Positions 31,076 to 44,276 of a stretch of DNA of 64,000 nucleotides are shown piece after piece (the stretch's first letter is position 1; each line of letters opens with the position of its first letter). The position numbers and the translations under genes were made by a program. The DNA is taken from positions 54,488,066 through 54,552,065 of the forward strand of contig NC_080042.1 of NCBI RefSeq assembly GCF_012489685.1, written 5' to 3'. Below the pieces are notes generated by a model that saw nothing but the letters and a program-made list of their open reading frames with translations, had not been told where the DNA came from and did not search any database. The DNA comes from Lotus japonicus. Its lineage: Eukaryota > Streptophyta > Magnoliopsida > Fabales > Fabaceae.

Positions 31076-34000
31076 ATGGCCTCTTCTTCACACCCCAACA
31101 ATGTGGGAATCCTTGCCATTGACATCTACTTCCCACCCACCTGCGTGCAGCAGGTAAAGTTGTGATTTTGTATTTTTATTTGATTTTAAAGCTGCATTTT
31201 TTTTTTTTTTGATTCTTGTGTTTTTCCTTTGTTGGGTTTGTGTGATTCTGCAGGGGGCTTTGGAGGAACATGATGGCGTGAGCAAAGGGAAATACACTAT
31301 TGGGCTTGGTCAAGATTGCATGGCATTCTGCACTGATGTTGAAGATGTTATCTCAATGAGGTCACTTGCAATTTTGAATAAACTTTTTACAGTTACCAAT
31401 GTTTTTTTAGTTATTAATTTGATTAGAGCGTTAATGGGGTGTGGAGAAACAAATAAAAAGTGGTTAATATGGTAGTTCTAGTAATTTTGTTTTGGGGTGC
31501 TAAATTCATTCTTTTGAAGTTAGTCAAAAAAGCTAGCCAGAGTTCTGGACTTGTATGATGCTGCTTGCTGCAATGGGTTTATTGTACTTAGAGACCGTCT
31601 GGATACAGACTTATTGGAGCTTATCTACTAGAAAAACACTAAATAAGCTTCAATAAGTCCTATTTGATTTGCATCCAAACCTATTCTGCTCATTTTTTTA
31701 ATTTTTATTTTCTAATTTTGAATTTCCAGTTTGACGGTTGTTACTTCACTTCTTGAAAAGTATAATGTTGATTCAAAGCAAATTGGACGCTTGGAGGTTG
31801 GAAGTGAAACTGTCATTGATAAAAGCAAATCCATTAAGACCTTCCTTATGCAAGTTTTTGAGGTATCTCATTCCTGTTTTTGTGTTGACCCTAACTCTAT
31901 AACATTATTAGGTTCTAGAGCTTTATGCTTGCGTTACCGTTGGTATCAGTGTCTGAAACTACTGTCTTTAACTGGAATTGCATTTGCAATATTGTGGTTT
32001 GTGAGGTCTCCTGTTTCCACTTTCCACAACTGCATTAGTGGTTGCATTTGCCGCAATTTCAGTTACTACCCTGCAATTAGGATGCAACGGCAATTTAAAA
32101 CCATAGTAGGAGTTGCATACTCTCTTTACCTGAGATAACCCCGAATGGATTTAATCTTATCTTTTGTGTCACACATATTTGAGGTAGCAAAGCAGAAAAG
32201 ATGTTTTCTGATGTACGATTTTGAAAATGATGTCTAATTTATTGTTTTCAGAACTCATAGAATCAAATTTTGAAAGGTACTACAAGAATGAAATTGATGT
32301 GTTTATGTGACACCCACATCTTATGTTAACTAATGTAAAGTTTTAACATTCAGGAGAGTGGTAATGCTGACATTGAAGGTGTTGATTCAACAAACGCATG
32401 CTATGGTGGAACAGCAGCTTTGTTCAATTGCGTGAATTGGGTTGAGAGTAGTTCATGGGATGGACGCTATGGACTTGTTGTATGTACAGACAGTGCGGTA
32501 TAGACTCCTAGCAAACGATAACCTTTTCTTTGCATCCTTTCATATTTCTGAAGATTTTAAGATTTACTAGTTCATGCATGAGGAGAAAGATTGTTAACTC
32601 GTATTATCCATTTTTATGACATAATTTATGCATGTTTTAGAACCTCGGACCAACTCTAGCATCTAAGGTACTTATGTTGACATACAAATTCAAGCACCTC
32701 TCACTACTTTCTTGAGGAATTTTACCATATTTCAACAGATTTCACATTATTCTAACTCGAGTTATATGTGGCAGCAGTCACACGTGTTATCTTGAAATAA
32801 ACTCCTACCTCCAAATGCATGTGGACAAACTTACAATTTGATAAATTTCTAGTTAAAGGAATCTGGAAAAACTTGAAATTTCTTAAATTCCTAATTAAAG
32901 AGAATGTCGAAGAACTTATAATTCAACAATTCCTAGCAAAAACATATTAGAATTTGCAGTCCTGAGTCCTGACATTGCATAGTTTCACCATCTTATGTTG
33001 TTAATGAAACATCAAAGTAAAAACTGCAGAATCTATACTGAGCTGTATAAGGTTAACTTTCCAAGACATCAATTTTACATAGGAGCATGTAACAAATGTT
33101 TTATTTTGCATGTCTAAATGATGGATCCAAATGCAGATGGTTTATACACAAACAATTTTCTCAACTCTGACTTTATTCTTCAAGGTATATGCTGAGGGAC
33201 CTGCTCGTCCAACTGGAGGAGCCGCTGCAATTGCCATGCTCATAGGGCCAGATGCTCCTATTGTATTTGAAAGCAAACTCAGGGGCAGTCACATGTCTCA
33301 TGTCTATGATTTTTACAAGCCAAATCTTGCAAGTGAATACCCAGTAATGCTTAGCCACCTCCACTCTATTGATTTACTTCCATCATAAATTCAATATAAA
33401 GTATTATTTTAGATTTTTAGGTTTTTATAGAAATACTTTTGTTATTAAATGAACAGCAGTGTAACAGCATGTTTAGAAAATCAGTTGATGGCGACATTCA
33501 TATAGAATTGAATTCAGTTTTAAGAAGCTAATTTGTGTAGCTTTCAGGAAATAGAATCAATGCCGAGTTTGGAAAATGAGATTCATGCATGCACTATGAC
33601 CAATTTCATTTATTATCCATGGTGGAGATATTTTCCAATTTTCAGCATCACCATTCTTTTTTCTTTATATTGTTGTGTTCTAATTTTAGTTGAATTTTGT
33701 TATAAACACAAACAAGGTGAAAAAAGGATGTATAGGAAGACTCTTTTTGAAAAAAATAGCTTCATGAACAAAAGCAATAATGTCTTTAGCTAGTCTCATT
33801 TCAGTGGGCGGAGCCATGTATTGTCACTAGCACACTCTTTCTACGGGTTAGCAGGGTCCTTTCCCACCCCTTCCCCAACACTGAATGGATCAAATTAATT
33901 CATGTATGCAACCATAGGTCCAGAGACGGAACCAGAAAAAATGGGTAGGGAGTGAAATTTAACACATTCAGCAAAATTATGAAAAATTTACGGGGAGCAA

Positions 34001-37000
34001 AAACAATATTTGAATAATATTTTGTTAAGAAAGTTTTTCCTCTTTGGAAAGGGGGGGACCGCCACATTTTGCCATTATCGTCCGTCCCTGCATAGTTCTT
34101 TACGAAATAGCTAAATCTAATTGTTACCTATTTTTAGTGCTATTTCTACCTTAATTAGCTTTTAAGATTTTCTCCTAAACTGAATTATGTTAAAGTAAAT
34201 TATCTCAGTTTATGCACATTAACTTCCATAGAAAATTTTAAATGTGTTAAGATTTTAATATCTTGTTTACAGCAATCATTACTGCTATGCCAAAGTGTTG
34301 GTCTGTGCCTTTTTTCATCTTTTCTTTGTCCTTTTCCTGCTCTAGGTTGTTGATGGAATGCTCTCACAGACCTGTTATCTCATGGCACTTGATTCCTGCT
34401 ATCGGCTTTTATGTGAGAAGTAAGCAAAGACCGAACCGTAAAAGTCATTTCGATTTTTTCTTTATGGTTTCAAATTCTCATTCTATTTTCTTCCATGTAC
34501 AGATTTGAAAAATTGGAGGGGAGGCCGTTTTCAATATCAGATTCTGATTATTTTGTTTTTCATTCTCCATATAACAAGGTACTTTAAGCTTTATGGTTTA
34601 GTCATGTAGGATTTATTTCTCCATATTTGGAATGAAAACAAAAAAAAAGCACTGAGTATGTCATTACACGGCCTAAAAAATGTCTCTCTACTGCTTTCTT
34701 GTATGTATGACAGCTTGTGCAGAAAAGTTTTGGTCGGTTATACTTCAACGACTTCCAGAGAAATCCCAGGTTTGTGGATCCTCTGCTTTATACATTTCCC
34801 ATATTCAATGCATTTTCAATTCAAGGTCCAAGCAATAAAATGACATCTACCCTTTTCACTAGGTAATTTAGTTTACCTTTTGGATATTTCTTGCTGTAAT
34901 AAGCCAATAGGTAGTGAGCTCTTAAGGTTCAGTTAAATATTCTAGTGTAACATTTCCGCCCGCAATAATATATTACATCATATTCTGGATTGTATTTTCG
35001 ACAAACAGATCTAAGAAAACTGGACTGCATGAACTGAACCATAAAAATTCCATGATTTTAATTGATGTCTTTAAATCCTAGTTGATAATTTTTTTGTTGG
35101 TTCTCTGCATTTGCTATGCTGTACCAGTTTTGTTGATGAAGTTTCCAGGAATGCCCTAGCGCCTTTTGCATCCTTATCTGGTGATGAGAGCTATCGCAGT
35201 CGTGATCTTGAAAAGGTAGCTGATCCTGTTGTGATTGAATCATGTTGCTTGACTAAAATATTACTAGAGATTTAACTCTTAGAATGGTTTGCGGTCATTG
35301 TGACTCTACAGGCAAATCAGCAAGCTGCAAAGCATGTTTATGACGCGAAGGTGCAGCCTGGCACACTAATCCCAAAGCAAGTTGGCAACATGTACACTGC
35401 ATCACTTTATTCAGCATTTGCATCTCTCCTTCACAATAAGCATGACTCGCTGGTATGGTTTTTCATGCTTGTATCATATTCTTTGTTTATTTTACCCTTT
35501 GTATCTCTGTGACTGCATCTTTCATGTGGACAATAATTCTAAAATTCTCATAAGCATTGTCTTCAATGTACAGGTAGGTAAACGTGTAGTTATGTTCTCT
35601 TATGGGAGTGGTTTAACCGCTACAATGTTCTCCTTCCGCCTTCAAGAAGGCCAGCAACCCTTTAATTTGTCAAACATTGTAAAGTTGATGAATGTTTCTG
35701 ACAAATTGAAGCAGAGAATTGAGGTATGCCATCTTTAACCACTTCTAGCTCTTGATGATAGTTTTATTCTGGTCATACCATCTAAGATAATAGGCATAAA
35801 GGGTGAATCTTACAAGAACCTTCTGTAGTTATGGTGCATGGATGCACCTTTTATCTTAACTGTGTTTGTTAGTAAGTGTGATTTAATCAATGGCTGTCAT
35901 TCTATCAAGTGTGACCTCTGTTAAAGGTTCCACATTGACTAGAGATATGACTAAATAAGTTATTATAAATGTGTTAACGGTGTCGTCACCCATTGACTAG
36001 CTTTTGGTGTAGAGTTAGGCTCAATCCAAAGTCTACCTTAGATTGATTGGTATGGTATAAAAGGGAATACTTACTCATATTACCCAAAAGTAATGGAAAT
36101 TAGAATTGCCAATTTTGGTAGAAAAACCTCATACCTGGAATTTATCTTTCTCTGCCAATACTTGGCCTTTAGTCCACTGATGATTGGCTTCCTTCTTGTG
36201 TTAACAATGCCATGCAAGAATCTCCTTCGTGACGTTGATGAGTAATTGCTTGCACATCAACAATTAGCTAGATATTATGTTACTGTTGAATTTGTTTCCA
36301 GTTCCAGCAAGAAATGCAATCACATCAAGATTAATACTTAACAATGATCAAGCTCAAAATCCATAACAGAACAACAGTCCATCAGAAACCAAAGATGAAA
36401 CTCAAAATAAACATCAGCATAGAAACAAAATAAACTTTGCATAACTACAATATCAAACCATGCCAAAACTGAAATGGTACAGCAAGAGTCAGAGAGGAGA
36501 ATAAGAAAGAAACTGATGATAGTGAAAGTGCATAGTTAAAATGAGGGTGATATGGGGGTAGACGTTGGCGTCGATTGGTTTGAGGGGTTTCTGGTTTTGG
36601 TGTTCTACATGTTAGCAAATGCTTTATGTTTTGTGGCCTGTCAGTATAGTGTTCTGTACTAGCTGATATCTGAATTATAGTTTTCAAAAGGCCATGTAAC
36701 ATTGAGATTTGATGTTTTGAAAACCAACTATACATTCCATTTTTTCAGGGTACATGAATCAACCACATGAGGTTTGTTTAAACTTTTTTAAAAAATAGTG
36801 TTACATGGTGCGTCCATGCTCCCTAATAGTGTATAATTCTCCAGAACCTAAAGAATTTATTACAGAATTATGGAGCATCGTTACTCCTGAAACGAGTTTA
36901 CTATGTTTGCAGGTTACTCCTGAAAAGTTTGTTGAAACTTTGAAAATCATGGAGCAGCGTTATGGGGCAAAGGACTTTGTGACTAGCATGGACTGTAGCT

Positions 37001-37086
37001 ACCTACATCCAGGCACATTCTATCTCACCAAAGTTGATTCCATGTATAGAAGATTTTATTCCAAGAAGGACACCATGAGCAGATGA
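31076..37086 (+). CDS. HMGS: Hydroxymethylglutaryl-CoA synthase (12 exons)
   Basis: Condenses acetyl-CoA with acetoacetyl-CoA to HMG-CoA, the second step of the cytosolic mevalonate pathway to sterols and other isoprenoids. Exons by splice-site and frame: 31076-31153, 31254-31360, 31730-31862, 32354-32497, 33185-33343, 34346-34419, 34503-34578, 34714-34769, 35128-35215, 35312-35452, 35574-35723, 36913-37086; total 1380 bp, 459 residues, near the usual ~460-470 of plant enzymes. All introns are GT-AG and phases agree. Family motifs: [18 protein letters not shown] at the start, [11 protein letters not shown] (Glu near 88), [12 protein letters not shown] with the catalytic Cys near 122, and [14 protein letters not shown] with the catalytic His near 252. 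No transit peptide, consistent with the cytosol. Exon 2 starts GGG, giving Gly where many plant enzymes have Glu; the tail after RRFYSKK is short. The ATG context is CACCATGG. The gene appears intact. Introns 5 and 11 (about 1.0 and 1.2 kb) carry transposon remnants. Confidence 0.96.
33921..34090. mobile_element. hAT-type MITE in intron 5 of HMGS
   Basis: The left end CAGAGACGGAACCAG and the right end, read inward, CAGGGACGGACGATA are imperfect inverted repeats of the CAGGGGCGGA type known from plant hAT elements. Flanks CATAGGTC (33913-33920) and CATAGTTC (34091-34098) match at 7 of 8 positions, as expected for an old 8-bp duplication. About 170 bp, non-coding, removed by splicing. A further CAGTGGGCGGAGCCA stretch at 33806 may be an older fragment of the same kind. 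Confidence 0.65.
35919..36060 (+). mobile_element. TRIM-like LTR remnant in intron 11 of HMGS
   Basis: TGTTAAAGGTTCCACATTGACTAGAGATATG, AGCTTTTGGTGTAGAGTTAGG and a following TTGGTATGGTAT resemble in order the minus-strand sequence at 40495-40720 (AAGTCCCACATTGTCTAGAGATAT, AGCTTTTGGGTGTAGTTAGG, TGGTATCAGAG). I infer a small non-coding LTR element (TRIM type) of the same family. Strongly decayed; borders approximate. Confidence 0.45.
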
Positions 37087-40000
37087 TAATTCACTATCAG
37101 ATGATCATTGATATCTTCGAATTTACAGCTTTTGTCCTGGTGCACGTTCTGTATTTGATCCCTTTTATTTACCTAATTTGTTTATAAGATATTTATTTTC
37201 TTATATTATTGTGATAAGGTTTTATCCAAAATTAGTTTGTACACCAACTGTTAATTATTTTGTTATGAAAAATAATGCAAATACTTTAGTGCAATTTTCA
37301 ATTGGATTATCATATTTACAATGCCCTGCATGGTGAGAGTATCGGGAGCAAGAGACCATCACTAAGTCAAACTTCATTCTCTATTTGGCATGAACGATTA
37401 GGGTATATCTCCAAGGGTAGAATCATTATTAGAAAATAGGCTATTACCGACAACCATTAACTGTCGGTAAGGACACAAATCCGTCGGTAAACATATATTA
37501 CGGTTGGATTATTGACAGTCTTAATCTCGTTGATAATTTGTTCCGATGGTTTTTTTTGTCTAAAGTTGTTGATAATTTATCGAATGATTTAGTCGTCAGT
37601 AATTGACCGACAGTTAGGGCCATTGGCAAATCACCAAAGGTATGATCAGTTGGTAATGATTTTGACGCCATAGGTTGTTTGACTTAACGGGAGGTTACGC
37701 CGGTCTATCTTAGAATAAGTTATCAAAGATTTTAAAATGACAAACTATCTTTTGTGTGTCACTTAAAAAAGCGTCTCATGCTATAGTTGGGGTAGTATAT
37801 CAATATGGCTTACGTTCAACATGGCTACATGCGCCCTTTGTTCTCACCAGAAGCACTTCCGACCACTGCATGTCCACCACCACCACTACTTACTCTTGGC
37901 TGCCACCACCCACAAAGACCCTACCTACACATCCAATCGTCGACCTCCATAGTCAAACCACCTCTGATTCCTCCACTACCACTCCAAAATCACAAACCCA
38001 CGACTATTGCACCCAGATCCAGTCTCACTTCCACACCTCATTATAATCCAATGGAACCATCCCCTCCGTCCGAACTGTGGATGGATTTCGATTTAGATGA
38101 TGATCTTACTAACAACGTCAAGGCCCACCATATGAATTTTCATTTCCTTCTTTGCGAATAGCTTGTTGAACGACTTTGTGAAATGTCAACCCTATCTCAC
38201 TCCCATCAATTGTTGATCCACATAAAAAAAATTACACACAATAAGTAAATGAATGAATTAATCGCACAATCGCAAATCACTAATCCAGAAGTTCGATTTG
38301 ATACACTCTCCCATAGTTACAATTAATTCAAACTGTAGGACCTCTAATTGGATCATATGCTCCTCTAGGAGTGGGCAATGGCTCCCTCACATGGTTTCTG
38401 ATACTAGGTTTAGGGGACTAATGTTTGGTTGGATGGAGTCCCAACTAGTCTTTGTCATAAAGGTGAAGAGTTTGTGGTAACTCTTGCAATGTCTTTGTAG
38501 AGTTCGATTATGGAGGCTTGAGGTTTGGGTTACGACGCCAAGGAGGACTCCAATGTCAATTGTGATGGGAATCATAGAGACCACGGAGGTCGTGGCTGAC
38601 GGTCGTGGCTGACGGTGACAGTGGTACGAGGTTGACAGGTTGTGGAGGGTTGTTAGATACTTACCAGTACTTCAAGCAACGAGGCTTATTTGAAAATTTG
38701 AAAAACTTTCAATTGAATATCTCAAACACCCTCAACTATTTGGTGGTATCACACTCGGGATTGATGAATTTTTTATAAGGTCACCACAAAATTTACCAAA
38801 TTGACTTTTTAAAAAATAGAACAATCTCACAAAGTCACAAAGTGTATTTATGTGCTGAAAAGAATGTATAACTACTTTTTTTTAATTAAAATTTGTTTTC
38901 TGGTGACATATGAAGTATAAATGTAGAATATGCAACTAATTATCAATCATTTGTATTGCCAAAAAATGAAACTAAAAAAAATTCAGACCCGTCTATATCG
39001 CCCCTGCTAACCGTACCTTGTGTTTCAATAAACTTTATGATTAATGTTCAATAATGAATTTCTAGTGAGACATAATTTGAAATACAATGAAAATGGATTC
39101 AGCCTAATGACTCTATTTTTACTCTTTATTATTATATGGCCCCACTGCTCTATCTCTATGTCTCTTACAATGATTAATTTTAGGTAACTTGAATGAATAG
39201 GGGGAGTGGGAGCCTCTGCAAATTTTTCATTTTCTCTCCCATACTCAATAATGGTTGCTTTTAAGGCTGAAAAATTCAAAGCATAACCTTTTATATATAC
39301 CCAGACAATACTATGAGACACGTACATGCTCTATCAAAATCATTGTGCTATATAAATGTAATGTGTACTGTGTTAGCGCGCGTCCACTGGTTTACCCCAT
39401 TAGGACCCTACGTCCCTACCGAGCTTTTAATTAGTGTGATATAGCTATAACAGACGCTCCTATTTTTCCCTCCCCTGTCATGTAGTTATCTGTACACATC
39501 TGGAAATCTAGTATAAGTTAGCTAGAGGTGTATCAATTTTCTTCTGATCATGGCCTAATAACTAGATACCCCTTGTCTGTTTTGGCCTCACACGTTTAAG
39601 TTTTTTTTCATTCCCATTTCAAAATGCAAATCTCAAATGATTTCATTTGTGTTTTGATCAACATTTGTCAAAAGTGATATTTAGTCTCACTATAAAAAAA
39701 ATCCCTCCCATGTGCTCCTCATTCATATATTTTGCCTTATAATATTTTTTTTAATTATTTTGCAACAGTTTAAAAATGTAACCATAGATACGAAAAATGT
39801 TTCCTAACTTTACGGAACAGTTTCTAACGGTCTCATAGCAACACTGTAACAAAAATGTAACTTATTGTGTCGAATAGGCAACAACTATTACACAATAATT
39901 GATTCCTATTATACAACAAAGAACATTTATTTAGTGTTGTAAAAAATAATGTTGCCTAAAATAAACTCTTTATGACAACAGACACAAACAGATTCTGGAT

Positions 40001-40494
40001 GCATCTTTAGAAAATACTTTTTGCTTGTTGCATTAACAAGTGTTAGCAAAAGTAAAAAAATGTAATAGTATGTTGAACTGAAGTGTTTGTGTTTGGATGC
40101 ATTTATAAAATAGTTATTTGGATTAGTTTAGCTGTGAAATTCAGTTGTATAATCTCATAAGGAACTACTCTCTATCTTCTACTAAAACTCATTTCGAGTA
40201 TGAAATTAATTTTTTAAAATGACTATCAAAATCAGTGGTTACTCTATTATAATGGTCTATGTGACTATGTGATTTCTAAAGGGAAAGCAAATACACTCTT
40301 TGAAGCTGAAATTAATTTTTCAAAGTGACTTATAAATATCAATATTTTGATCGAGAATTGATCTTAATCTATCATAATTGATTTTAGCGTTTCCCAACAC
40401 AAAACCAAACATACTCTAAATATCTTCTATGATTGATTTTGAATTCAATTATGAAATTAAACTTTTATCGTAGCTTCTAGATTAGATTATTGAA
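37087..40494. other. Intergenic region downstream of HMGS
   Basis: The first ~200 bp is the presumed 3' UTR (AATAAT-type signals near 37268; no canonical AATAAA in a clear position). 37430-37680 holds repeated ACCGAC/GTCGGTAA motifs in both orientations, suggesting a decayed CACTA-like end. The open frames at 37756-38161 are Pro/Thr-rich and overlap each other in different phases; not credible as genes. 38200-40494 is AT-rich, with GTTGTAAAAAATAATGTTGCC near 39937 partly complementary to GGCAACAACTATTACAC near 39888, probably a small MITE remnant. Nothing else supported. Confidence 0.5.
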
Positions 40495-41055
40495 ATTAGG
40501 GAGACCTAACTACACCCAAAAGCTAAAACACACCCCCTCAAGTGTTGAGGTTTGCTTTACCTTTTATAAGTACTTATTTGACTATATCTCTAGACAATGT
40601 GGGACTTCTAACACACCCCTCACACCTAGGGCTGGACATTTGGAGCGTGGAATATATGAACATCAACGGGTGACCCAAATAGGGGAGGTCTCCACAACAA
40701 ATGGATACTCTGATACCATATTAAGCAACTAGTTATACCAAAAACTTAAGATATTGGGTAAGAGTCACATCAATGGTTTTATATTATATTCTAATACGCT
40801 CCCTCACGCAAGAGCCTACTTGGGCTTGTAGCATGGACAATACACAGGTCCACCTACCATCTGCTTAAATTCATTTTTTTTCTTTTTTTCAGAAGAATTC
40901 GGGGGAGGTAGAGACCGAACTCTAGACCACTTAATCATAGATGCTTTGATACCATGTCAAACAACAACTTATTCCAAAAGCTTATTAAGTTGTTAGGTAA
41001 AAGTAACCTGAATGTTTTATATTATATTTCCATCAAGCTCCATCATGCAAGAGCC
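40495..41055 (-). mobile_element. TRIM-like LTR element remnant with two primer-binding-site motifs
   Basis: On the minus strand TGGTATCAGAGT (40707-40718) fits an initiator-Met primer-binding site, and TGGTATCAAAGC (40943-40954) is a one-mismatch second copy. Each is preceded on that strand by a related ~110-bp block (TATTATATAAAAC.ATT...TAACCAACTT-like; compare 40735-40815 with 40970-41045), so two diverged LTR ends appear in tandem. Downstream of the first motif lies GTTAGAAGTCCCACATTGTCTAGAG, typical of plant TRIM or SMART elements. No coding capacity. The distal end resumes at 42022 after the hAT insertion. Confidence 0.5.
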
Positions 41056-42021
41056 CAGGGACGGAGGGAGTGGGGTGACGGACTCATGCTCCAGTCACCC
41101 CCAAGTTTGGAAATTTTCTAACCAATACATATAAAAAAAATATTTTTTAGCACCCCCACTTTTATCCGTTCCTTTTCTTGCTTCCGTTTCCCTCTGTTTC
41201 TTTGTATTCATTTCTTTTTTAGTTTTGATGAGTTGCATAATTTTTTAATATTTTTTATCAAGTATAATTTCATAGATTTGCATTCACTATAAGTGTGGGC
41301 GTGTGGCACTGGTAGCTAGTGTGAACTTGTGGCTGCAAATGAGAAACTGAAAAACATAATCAAGAATACAGGGGGACTAAAGTGAGTGGAGTAGCAAATA
41401 AAAAAAAGTGTCGTTAGGACTAATCAGATGCTGAAACATTCATCCATTGTTGATTTGTTCTCTGCAAGGAAATAAATTTTGAGAGACTGTATAGCCTTAT
41501 TTAATCATCATAAAATTTATGAATTTGGGCTTTATGAAATTATTGATTTGTAGTCATTATATTACTATAAATTTGACACTAACCATTACCTAGCTAAAAA
41601 AATTGTTTGTATTTTTAGTGAATTTACATGTTTGAACTTTGAAGTAGTGTGTGGCTCAAATTCTTCATTTCTTGAAAGATGACTAAGAAGAGAACTATTG
41701 ACTCATTCTTTAAGAAAAAAAGAGATAGACAATGAAGAATGCTTATGAGCTGGCTCAAAAGCTCAAATTGTTCTTTTTTTGTGAAGTCTGATTTTTTTTT
41801 CTTCTCATAATGCTTATGAGCTAGTTAGTATCTATTATACTAAAACTAATTATATATTTCTTATGCTTATAAAAAACTGTTAGTTATATATGATTTTTTT
41901 GCACATGCTTTATGAGAAAAAGTAAAATTTTCTTATAAATTACCTAAAGTAATTTTTTTTTATAAATTACCTTCCTTTAAATCTTCGTCACCCCCCAATA
42001 AAATTTCTGCCTCCGCCCCTG
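41056..42021 (+). mobile_element. hAT deletion derivative with perfect 8-bp target duplication
   Basis: The ends CAGGGACGGAGGGAG and, read inward from the right, CAGGGGCGGAGGCAG form the terminal inverted repeat. Flanks CAAGAGCC at 41048-41055 and 42022-42029 are identical. The AT-rich interior retains the first codons of a hAT transposase (41679-41735), so it is an internally deleted copy of an autonomous element rather than an unrelated MITE. Confidence 0.85.
41679..41735 (+). pseudogene. N-terminal stub of a hAT (TTF-type) transposase
   Basis: ATG followed by 18 codons, MTKKRTIDSFFKKKRDRQ, then TGA. Plant hAT transposases of the TTF-type zinc finger/hAT-dimerisation family commonly begin with a similar KRKTIDSFFK motif. 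Its position inside a hAT element with correct ends supports the reading. The rest of the gene has been deleted. Confidence 0.6.
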
Positions 42022-42029
42022 CAAGAGCC

Positions 42030-44261
42030 TACTTGGACTAGAATAAGAATAAATATTATTAATAATAGTAATAAATTTTTTAACTATATTTTAACATTAC
42101 ATTTTTTATAACAAGTTAATTTTTGTATTTTATTTTACATTAAATAATTTATGTTATTTTACAAACATGCATTTTTCCTTCACACATTGTTATGAAGGAC
42201 TTGGCATGTGACAGTCTTTCATGTTTCCCCTAACGCAGAATATGGTGGCAAATACACTAGCTAAGCTCGCACTGAATGATGGATAGGATTGGAAGGTTTG
42301 AGTTGTTCCTCCTTCTACAGTGATTCCTATTCTCTGTTTGGATGTAATTGTTTAGTTTCTTTCTCCTTTTCTTTTCCTTTGTACTAAAAACATATTTTTC
42401 TTTTCTCTTGCTTTTAACGAGAATAATATTTTAATTTTTTGTTGAAAGTAAAAACTATACTGATGAGGGAATTGACAGGATATACACCCTCCTCCAAAAG
42501 GATCAAAAGTTAGCAAACACAAAAAAAAAGCCCCAAAAAATATAAAAACCAACCCAAGATACCCAAAGTCTATACAACCCGCCTAAAACCCCTCACAAGC
42601 CCTCCAACCCCCCTAAAGATACCCAAGCTCCAATCAAAACCCAAGAAACTCTCTCTGCTAACCTAAGGCTATTTGTGCGCCATGATCTAAGCTGTAATCA
42701 CGGCGTGGGTCGTTTCGTATGTGCAACCATACACCATACCTAGGTGTTTCCCCATCAAAATAGCGCTCCGCATTCGTGTCAAGGCACCATAAACTTCGAA
42801 AACTCCCCCGCTAACACCATCAACTCTCACCCTGATATCTCCTCCATCTCCACAATGTCGTTGACTGCCGATGCAACCCCCGAAGAGCTCTCAGAACGGC
42901 TCTGCAACTTGCATCCCGCTAACACAACCTTCTTATGTCAACCCCCTACCCCTGAAACTTTCCAGGACCTTGGACAAAGGTTGCTCAATAGGACCATCAG
43001 GCACATCTACAGCCTCTTAGGGAATCTCCAAAGGGGGAGATGGGAGAGTACCGCAGGAGTCAGAAACAGAGTACCTGCAAAAAGAAAGTTTAGGAAAAAG
43101 CACCACATGAGATAAATGTGGATTCACGAGGCCCCCTCTATCAACCCCACAGAGCATCAAGTCTTCATCCTCTGAGAACTCCAACACTATTTGTTCATCT
43201 TCTTCTCCGCGAGCACCAACATCTCCCTCTATCACCAACCCATGCACGTCCAACCCCTATCGTGGAAACCTCTCCATATTTTTAAATTATATTTTAAAAT
43301 TAATTTTATTTATAAAAATTTAATTTTCATTTTTTATTTTACATTACAGATATTTAAGTTATTTTACAAACATACATTTTTCTTTTTTACTTTCTCTCTA
43401 ACCAAACAATTTAAAAATCATTTCATTTTATACTCTCATTCTTTCTTTTCTCTTTTTTATTTTTATTTCTTTTGTTTCACTTTTCTTCCACGTGCCAAAA
43501 CATACCATAAATCATCATTTTTGGATTGCACAAACTTTTTAAGACATAATTCTCCAAAGCTACAACTTGTAGAGGGGTCAAAGTTGCCAGGTTAAGGGTA
43601 AAAGTGGGTTGGGTTAACCTGTCTAACTTTTTGGTGAGTCAGTTAAAGGACAACCCTGCTAGATCCAACTCATGTTGGTTGGCAAGCTTATCAAAATATT
43701 TAAATAAAATATCAAAACAGAAACATAGAAAAAATATTAATAAAGGTATAAAAAAACTACTAAATTATTTTTTGAAAAAATAACAAAAGGCTATAAAATT
43801 TAGTACTAAAATTTATTTCTCGAACAATAAACTATTCTTCACAAAAAGTTAAATATTTACAGTTATGGTTAAATATGTTTTTTTCTTCATAAAATAGCAC
43901 TATTTCAGGTTTAGCTCCCGACTTTAAATCCATAGAGTTTGGTCTCAACTAATTTAATGACATAATTTTAGTCCTCCCCGAGGACTCGTTACTTCATTTG
44001 ATTACATCAATCATTTATTTCCTTATTGATCACCGAGGACTAAAATCTTATAATTAAATTAGTTGAGGTATTAAACCTACAACTTTAAAAGTTGAGAAAT
44101 AAACCCAAAATAATGCAAATATAGAGGTACTAAAAAGTGTATGAGTTTATACATTTAATTTATTTATTTTAAATAAATAGTGAGCCAATCTGGCTCAACC
44201 CGATCGTAACCCCCACGGGTTGATGGGTCAGGTATGCGGGTTAAAATCGATGAATCGTTAC
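42030..44261. other. Intergenic region, no gene supported
   Basis: The first part (42022-42050) is TRIM remnant. 42470-43260 is GC-richer with an open frame 42744-43115 (plus) and another 43017-43253 (minus); neither has a recognisable domain, and the surrounding CCAAAACC-rich stretch suggests an old retroelement leader. 43260-43600 is AT-rich. 43590-44261 has GGTTGGGTTAACC/CGGGTTGATGGGTCAGG motifs resembling a decayed element, which continues after the LINE at 49878. Confidence 0.45.
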
Positions 44262-44276
44262 CCATTAGTCATGAGT

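Noticed and set aside
31731..32138. Open frame 31731-32138 as a separate gene
   Set aside because: It is HMGS exon 3 read on into intron 3.
37756..38161. Overlapping Pro/Thr-rich frames as a small gene
   Set aside because: Low-complexity, two phases open at once, no domain or start context.
42744..43253. Possible gene with frames on both strands
   Set aside because: No recognisable domain, no sign of splicing or conservation; may be an old retroelement leader, so left as unannotated.
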